Position numbers and translations under genes: made by a program. Under the pieces are notes generated by a model that worked only from the letters and a program-made list of their open reading frames with translations, had not been told where the DNA came from and did not search any database. A stretch of 42,226 nt of DNA from Zoogloea sp041911615 (GTDB lineage: Bacteria > Pseudomonadota > Gammaproteobacteria > Burkholderiales > Rhodocyclaceae): contig NZ_JAYROR010000140.1 in the NCBI RefSeq assembly GCF_041911615.1, positions 1 through 42,226 of the forward strand. Direction: 5' to 3'. Below, piece after piece: positions 37,482 to 42,226 of this stretch (the stretch's first letter is position 1; every line of letters starts with the position of its first letter).

Positions 37482-38639
37482 ATGCAAGCCGATGCCGCCC
37501 CGAAACAAACGATCCTGATCGTCGACGACACGCCGCAGAACCTCACCATCCTCGGCGAGTTGCTGCAGCCGTACTATCGTGTGCGCGCCGCCAACTCTGG
37601 TGAGCGCGCGCTGCGCGCGGTGAGCCTGCAGCCGCGTCCCGACCTGATCCTGCTCGACGTGATGATGCCCGACATGGACGGCTACGCCGTGATGGAGCGG
37701 CTGCGCGCCGACCCGTTGACCCACGACATCCCGGTGATCTTCGTCACCGCGATGCATGGCGCGGAGAGCGAGGAACACGGCCTCGAGCTGGGCGCCGTCG
37801 ATTACATCACCAAGCCGATCAATCCGGCCATCGTGCTGGCCCGGGTGCGCACCCACCTCGAACTGAAGCAGGCCCGCGACCGCCTCTCCGACGAGAACGA
37901 ATGGCTCGAAAGCGAGGTGGCGCGGCGGATGCGCGAGAACCTGATGATCCAGGATCTCAGCGTGCGCGCGCTGGCCTGCCTGTCGGAAGCCCGCGACAAC
38001 GAGACCGGCCTGCACATCGTCCGCACCCAGACCTACGTCGAGCTGCTGGCCCGCCACCTGTCGGCGCATCCGCGCTTCGCCGAGGCGCTGTCCGGCGACC
38101 AGCTCGGGATGATCGTCAAGGCGGCGCCGCTGCATGACGTGGGCAAGGTCGGCGTGCCCGACAGCATCCTGCTCAAGCCCGGCCGCCTCACGCCGGAAGA
38201 GTTCGAGACGATGAAATCCCACGCCACGATCGGCGCCGACGCGATCGCCAAGGCCATGCAGCAGGCCATCGCCAGCGCCGGGCCGGAGGCGGCGGAGCAG
38301 GCCGCGCGGGCCTTCCACTTCCTCGAGGTGGCCCAGGAGATCGCCGCCGGCCACCACGAGAAATGGGACGGCAGCGGCTACCCGCGCGGGCTCGCCGGCG
38401 AGGCGATCCCGGTGTCGGCGCGGCTGATGGCGCTGGCCGACGTGTTCGACGCGCTGATGACGCGACGGGTCTACAAGCCGGCCTTCGACCTGGAAGAAAC
38501 CACCCGCATCATCTGCGACGGACGCGGGAAGCACTTCGACCCGGACGTGGTGGACGCCTTCGTGGCCTGTCGCGAGCAGTTTTCCGACATCGCCACGCGC
38601 TTTGCCGATCCGCTGCCCGACGAAGCCGGAGCGGCATGA
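37482..38639 (+). CDS. HD-GYP domain response regulator (RpfG-like c-di-GMP phosphodiesterase)
   Basis: 385 aa. A receiver domain (residues 8-128) has D15, D16, phospho-acceptor D59 (LILLDVMMPDMDG) and K111. A short coiled coil (128-160) follows, then an HD-GYP domain with H218-D219 (LHDVGKVGVPD), HHEKWDGSGYP (291-301) and RLMALADVFDALMTRR. All metal and GYP residues are present, so active c-di-GMP hydrolysis controlled by phosphorylation is likely. The ATG at 37482 is chosen; GTG at 37452 would add ten residues. Its stop overlaps the next gene's start (ATGATG at 38636), and a hybrid kinase follows, its probable partner. Confidence 0.92.
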   Translation: MQADAAPKQTILIVDDTPQNLTILGELLQPYYRVRAANSGERALRAVSLQPRPDLILLDVMMPDMDGYAVMERLRADPLTHDIPVIFVTAMHGAESEEHGLELGAVDYITKPINPAIVLARVRTHLELKQARDRLSDENEWLESEVARRMRENLMIQDLSVRALACLSEARDNETGLHIVRTQTYVELLARHLSAHPRFAEALSGDQLGMIVKAAPLHDVGKVGVPDSILLKPGRLTPEEFETMKSHATIGADAIAKAMQQAIASAGPEAAEQAARAFHFLEVAQEIAAGHHEKWDGSGYPRGLAGEAIPVSARLMALADVFDALMTRRVYKPAFDLEETTRIICDGRGKHFDPDVVDAFVACREQFSDIATRFADPLPDEAGAA

Positions 38640-39292
38640 TGCGACGGGTGCTGGGGCTCGCGTGCGTGGTGCTGGCGGCGCTGCTGCCGGCCCCGGCGCC
38701 ACTGGCCGGCAGCGGCCGGGCCAGCGCGACCAACGTCCGCTTCGCCGAGATTCCCGCCAGCGCCGGCACCCTCCAGGCCCTGCGCCGCGGCGGTTTTGTC
38801 CTCTACCTGCGCCACGGTCTGACCGACAACGCCCGGGCCGATCGCGTGCCGCTGGTCGATCTGGACGACTGCGCGAGCCAGCGTCCGCTCACCCCTGCGG
38901 GGCGCGAGCAGGCGGTGCGCGTCGGCGAGGCGATCCGCAAGGCCGGCATTCCGCTGGGCGAGCTGCGCATCAGCCCCCTGTGCCGGGTGCGGGACACCGC
39001 CGCGGCGGCCTTTCCGGATAGCCGGCCCGAGATCGACCGGCTGCTGATGTACACCGCCAACCTGACCGATACCCAGAAGGCGCCGATCGTCGCCCACACC
39101 CGCAGCCTGCTGGCGGCGCCGGTGGCGCCCGGCACCAACCGCCTGCTGATCGCCCACGCCCCCAACCTGATGGACCTGATCGGCTATTTCCCGCGGGAAG
39201 GCACCCTGGTGGTGTTCCGCCCGACGGCTGCCGGCGGCTTCGAATACGTCGCCAGCGTCGCGCCGGGCCAGTGGTTCGAACTGCTGCGCTGA
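38636..39292 (+). CDS. Secreted histidine phosphatase family protein
   Basis: 218 aa. A signal peptide (residues 1-25, cleavage near LAG) precedes a branch-1/2 histidine phosphatase domain with the catalytic motif YLRHG (R59, H60), the downstream SPLCRVRDTA arginine region, and the second histidine in LLIAHAPN (H174). Periplasmic or secreted location is expected. The substrate is unknown. The start overlaps the HD-GYP stop and the gene ends 10 bp before the hybrid kinase, so all three are in one operon. Either the phosphatase processes a signal for the kinase or it is a passenger; neither can be decided from sequence. Confidence 0.85.
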   Translation: MMRRVLGLACVVLAALLPAPAPLAGSGRASATNVRFAEIPASAGTLQALRRGGFVLYLRHGLTDNARADRVPLVDLDDCASQRPLTPAGREQAVRVGEAIRKAGIPLGELRISPLCRVRDTAAAAFPDSRPEIDRLLMYTANLTDTQKAPIVAHTRSLLAAPVAPGTNRLLIAHAPNLMDLIGYFPREGTLVVFRPTAAGGFEYVASVAPGQWFELLR

Positions 39293-39302
39293 AGAGGCGC
39301 CG

Positions 39303-42226
39303 ATGAACGCTTCCCGCTCCCGCCGCCTGCGCTTCCAGCTCGTACTGTTCCTGCCGGTGGCGCTGGTGGTGGTGCTGGCCGGTGGGCTCAATCTGGGCTC
39401 GCTGCTGAGCCTGCGGGAGGATCACCGCGCCGCCACCCGGGAACGCATCGCCGACATGGCCCGGGTTCGCGCCGCCACCCGCTTCAACGAGGAGATCGCC
39501 GCCGTCCAGCGCCTGGTCGGCACGACCCTCGAACAGGCCAGCGCGAACGGGCTCGACGAGGCGGCGGTGTACCGCGTGCACACCGACGTGGTCAATCGGC
39601 TCGCCCGCCTGGCCGACGACCTCCCCGCGCGGCGGGGCGCGGCGGATGGCGCCGAGGCCGGCCGCGAGCTCCAGGCCGACTTCGAGGCCTACCGCAACCT
39701 CATCGTGTCGGCCACCGATCTGGCCGCCATCAACCCGCGCGACGCCATGCGCCAGGCCTACCAGGCCGCCAGCAGCTACATCGCGCTGTCCAAGCACACC
39801 CAGACCCTGGCCGCGGCGGTGGCGGCCGACGTGGCCGTGCGCGGCGACCGTCAGGCCGAGCAGTTCGAGCACCACGCGATCCGCATCGCGGTGATCGCGG
39901 TGGCGATGGTGATGCTGCTGGTGCTGATCTGGTTCGTCGTGATCCTCTGGGCGACCCGTCGTCTGGCGAGCATCAGCGCTGCCCTCGAGGCACTGGCCGA
40001 CGGTCAGCTCGACGCCCCGTCCCTGCCGATCGTCGAAAAGATCGCCGCCGACCCGCGCAGCCTGCTGCGCACCATGGCCGAATCGGTGCTCGCGTTCCGC
40101 AGCACCGCCCGCGCCCGCGAGGCCGCCCAGGCGGCGCTGCGCAAGCTGTCGCTGGTGGTCGAGCAGACGCCCAGTTCGGTGCTCATCACCGATCTCGAAG
40201 GGCGCATCGAGTACGTCAACGACGCCTTCGTCCACCTCAGCGGCTACAGCCGCGACGTGCTCATCGGCGCCAATCCGCGCCTGCTCAAATCGGGCCGGAC
40301 GCCGCCCGAAACCTATCGCGAGATGTGGGCCACGCTGCTCGCGGGGCGGATCTGGCGCGGCGAGCTGGTCAACCGCACCCGCTCCGGCGAAGAGCGCATC
40401 GAGGCCATGAGCATCACCCCGCTGCGCCAGCCCGACGGGCGGGTGAGCCACTACGTCGCCGTCAAGGACGACGTGACCGAGCAGCGCCGCATCGGCGAGG
40501 AACTGGCGCGTCACCGCGATCACCTCGAACAGCTCGTCACCGAGCGCAGCGCCGAGTTGATCGTCGCCCGCGACGCCGCCGAGGCCGCCAGCCGCAGCAA
40601 GAGCGAGTTCCTCGCCAACATGAGCCACGAGATCCGCACTCCGATGAACGCCATCATCGGGCTCACCCACCTGCTCAGCCGCGAGATCGACGACACCCGG
40701 CACGCCGGACGCCTGGGCAAGATCGCCGCCGCCGCCAAGCACCTGCTCAACCTCATCAACGACATCCTCGACCTGTCGAAGATCGAGGCCGGCAAGCTCG
40801 ACCTGGAACTCACCGACTTCGACGTCGAGCGCATCGTCGGCAACGTCATCGGGCTGATCCGCGACAAGGCCGAGGAAAAGAAGATCGAGCTGGTGGTCGA
40901 TCTGCGCGCGATCCCCGCCGTCCTCCACGGCGACGGCCTGCGCCTGCAGCAGATCCTGCTCAACTTCGCCGGCAACGCCATCAAGTTCACCGCGCGCGGC
41001 AACATCACCCTGCGCGCCGCGGTGGTCGCCGCCGAGGACCACGGGCTGCGCATCCGCTTCGAGGTCGCCGACACCGGCATCGGCCTCACCCCGGAACAGC
41101 AGCGCGACCTGTTCCAGAGCTTCCGCCAGGCCGACACCTCGATCACCCGCAAGTACGGCGGCACCGGGCTGGGCCTGGCGATCAGCAAGCGCCTCACCGA
41201 ACTGATGGGCGGCGAGATCGGCGTCGTCAGCACGCTCGGGCAGGGCTCCACCTTCTGGGTCGAGCTGCCCTTCTCGTACAGCCAGCATCCCGGCAGCGCG
41301 CCCAAGGCCGGACGCGACACCCGCGGCCTGCGGGTGCTGGTGGTGGACGACCTGGCCGACGCCCGCGAGTCGCTGGTGGCCATGCTCCAGCGGATGCACG
41401 CCTCGGTCGAGGCGCTCCCCGACGGCCTCTCGGCCCTCGCCCGCATCGCCGAGGCCGACGCCGCAGACGCGCCCTTCGATCTGCTGCTCATCGACTGGCA
41501 GATGCCCGGAATGGACGGCATCGCCTTCGGACAGCAACTGGTCGGCCTGCCGCTCAAGCGTCGTCCGGCCAGCCTGCTCGTCACCTCCTACCCCGAGGCG
41601 CTAGCGCCCGACGCCCTGGTCGCCACCGGCTATTTCGACGTGCTGGCCAAGCCGCTGTCGCCCTCGCAGCTCTTCGACGCGGTGCAGGACACCCTCTCCG
41701 GCCGTCACGTGCCGGCCCGCGGCCTCGCCCCCTGCGAGGCCGAAACCGCCCTGCGCCGGCGCAGCGGCACCCGCGTGCTGCTGGTCGAGGACAATCCCAT
41801 CAACCAGGAGGTCGCCCGCGACCTGCTCGCCGACGTGGGCATTGCCGTCGAGGTGGCCGGCGACGGTCAGATCGCCGTGGACAAGGCTCGCGCCGGCCAC
41901 TACGACCTGATCCTGATGGACATCCAGATGCCCATCGTCGACGGCCTCGCCGCCACCCGGCTGATCCGCGCGCTGCCCGGTCACGCCGCCACGCCGATCC
42001 TCGCCATGACCGCCAACGCCTTCGACGAGGACCGCCAGCGCTGCCAGGAAGCCGGCATGAACGACCACGTCGCCAAGCCGGTCGAGCCCGAGGCCCTCTA
42101 CCGTGCCCTGCTGCAGTGGTTGCCGCGCCCGGCCGACGCGGCCGACGAGGCAGCGCCGCGTCCGGCCGGCCCGCCACCCGCCGGCGCGGACGACGCGGCC
42201 CTGACCCGCCGCCTCGCCCAGATCGA
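39303..42226 (+). CDS. Hybrid sensor histidine kinase with PAS and two receiver domains (3' end outside window)
   Basis: At least 974 aa; the frame is open to the window's end. Membrane helices lie at about 10-31 and 194-217, flanking a helical periplasmic sensor domain. A HAMP-like segment and a PAS domain (about 279-400, VITDLEGRIEYVNDAF-type) follow. HisKA has H442 in MSHEIRTPMNAIIG, and HATPase has DTGIGLT and GGTGLGLAI. Receiver 1 begins near 677 with acceptor D731 (LLLIDWQMPGMDG), and receiver 2 near 825 with D873 (LILMDIQMPIVDG). The last visible residues, a Pro/Ala-rich linker, suggest an Hpt domain may come next. GAGG 6 bp before the ATG is the likely ribosome binding site. Probable kinase for the HD-GYP regulator in the same operon. 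Confidence 0.9.
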   Translation, partial: MNASRSRRLRFQLVLFLPVALVVVLAGGLNLGSLLSLREDHRAATRERIADMARVRAATRFNEEIAAVQRLVGTTLEQASANGLDEAAVYRVHTDVVNRLARLADDLPARRGAADGAEAGRELQADFEAYRNLIVSATDLAAINPRDAMRQAYQAASSYIALSKHTQTLAAAVAADVAVRGDRQAEQFEHHAIRIAVIAVAMVMLLVLIWFVVILWATRRLASISAALEALADGQLDAPSLPIVEKIAADPRSLLRTMAESVLAFRSTARAREAAQAALRKLSLVVEQTPSSVLITDLEGRIEYVNDAFVHLSGYSRDVLIGANPRLLKSGRTPPETYREMWATLLAGRIWRGELVNRTRSGEERIEAMSITPLRQPDGRVSHYVAVKDDVTEQRRIGEELARHRDHLEQLVTERSAELIVARDAAEAASRSKSEFLANMSHEIRTPMNAIIGLTHLLSREIDDTRHAGRLGKIAAAAKHLLNLINDILDLSKIEAGKLDLELTDFDVERIVGNVIGLIRDKAEEKKIELVVDLRAIPAVLHGDGLRLQQILLNFAGNAIKFTARGNITLRAAVVAAEDHGLRIRFEVADTGIGLTPEQQRDLFQSFRQADTSITRKYGGTGLGLAISKRLTELMGGEIGVVSTLGQGSTFWVELPFSYSQHPGSAPKAGRDTRGLRVLVVDDLADARESLVAMLQRMHASVEALPDGLSALARIAEADAADAPFDLLLIDWQMPGMDGIAFGQQLVGLPLKRRPASLLVTSYPEALAPDALVATGYFDVLAKPLSPSQLFDAVQDTLSGRHVPARGLAPCEAETALRRRSGTRVLLVEDNPINQEVARDLLADVGIAVEVAGDGQIAVDKARAGHYDLILMDIQMPIVDGLAATRLIRALPGHAATPILAMTANAFDEDRQRCQEAGMNDHVAKPVEPEALYRALLQWLPRPADAADEAAPRPAGPPPAGADDAALTRRLAQI

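Noticed and set aside
38970..41537. 855-codon minus-strand open frame opposite the hybrid kinase
   Set aside because: Low-complexity His/Gly/Val/Ala composition, mirrors the kinase codons; the kinase has intact motifs from end to end.
1..42226. tRNA, rRNA, CRISPR array, IS or phage elements
   Set aside because: I looked for cloverleaf-like segments, regularly spaced repeats, transposase or integrase motifs and found none; the window is almost entirely filled with conserved chromosomal genes.

Overview
The window is high-GC (roughly two thirds G+C), densely packed bacterial chromosome. Every recognisable gene is a housekeeping or respiratory gene of a Gram-negative proteobacterium. The combination of a caa3-type cytochrome oxidase operon with CtaG/SURF1/DUF2244/DUF2909, waaA, the accB-accC-prmA-DUF3426 run, mpl, ornithine-lipid genes and a soluble PQQ quinohemoprotein alcohol dehydrogenase points to a betaproteobacterium, most likely Rhodocyclales (Thauera/Azoarcus/Zoogloea type). 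The order-level placement is inference. I see no IS element, phage gene, CRISPR array, tRNA or rRNA.

Layout. 1-1100: end of ubiC and ubiA (ubiquinone). 1114-9118: cell-surface polysaccharide region with waaA (Kdo transferase) on the minus strand, then on the plus strand a nucleotide-sugar epimerase, a GT2 glycosyltransferase, a periplasmic-type ATP-dependent DNA ligase, and a wbpV-wbpL-wbpM-like O-antigen initiation module. apaH follows. 9992-11499 (minus): olsB and olsA for ornithine lipid. 11646-18780 (minus): glycine-zipper lipoprotein, PfkB kinase, DUF3426 zinc-ribbon protein, prmA, accC, accB, a TlpA-like thioredoxin and a conserved hypothetical. mpl (plus) is divergent from that block.

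20227-27082: an alcohol-oxidation locus. A sigma-54 activator (minus) diverges from a PQQ/heme c alcohol dehydrogenase, an outer-membrane SphA/phenol-MetA-type transporter and an aldehyde dehydrogenase (plus). The intergenic region holds a 31-bp interrupted palindrome about 100 bp upstream of a good -24/-12 promoter, so the regulatory circuit can be read directly from the DNA. Alcohol would be oxidised to aldehyde in the periplasm, and the aldehyde to acid in the cytoplasm, with electrons entering the respiratory chain.

27100-36201: cytochrome c oxidase operon on the minus strand (DUF2244, ctaC with fused cytochrome c, ctaD, a 38-aa protein, ctaG, ctaE, surf1, a Sco-like protein, ctaB, ctaA). 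A tiny DUF2909 gene lies on the opposite strand between ctaE and surf1, overlapping both. A SCO1/SenC lipoprotein gene diverges from the operon, and an FNR/ANR-like box sits between them. 36221-37180: an 18-bp perfect hairpin separates SCO from rpoH, and rpoH carries a perfect CIRCE operator upstream. 37482-42226: a signalling cluster of an HD-GYP response regulator, a secreted histidine phosphatase and a hybrid histidine kinase that runs off the window.

I did not find an obviously new defence or mobile system. The most interesting signals are regulatory (sigma-54 UAS, CIRCE on rpoH, FNR box) and architectural (DUF2909 opposite ctaE/surf1, a DNA ligase in a glycan operon, a secreted phosphatase between two signalling genes).
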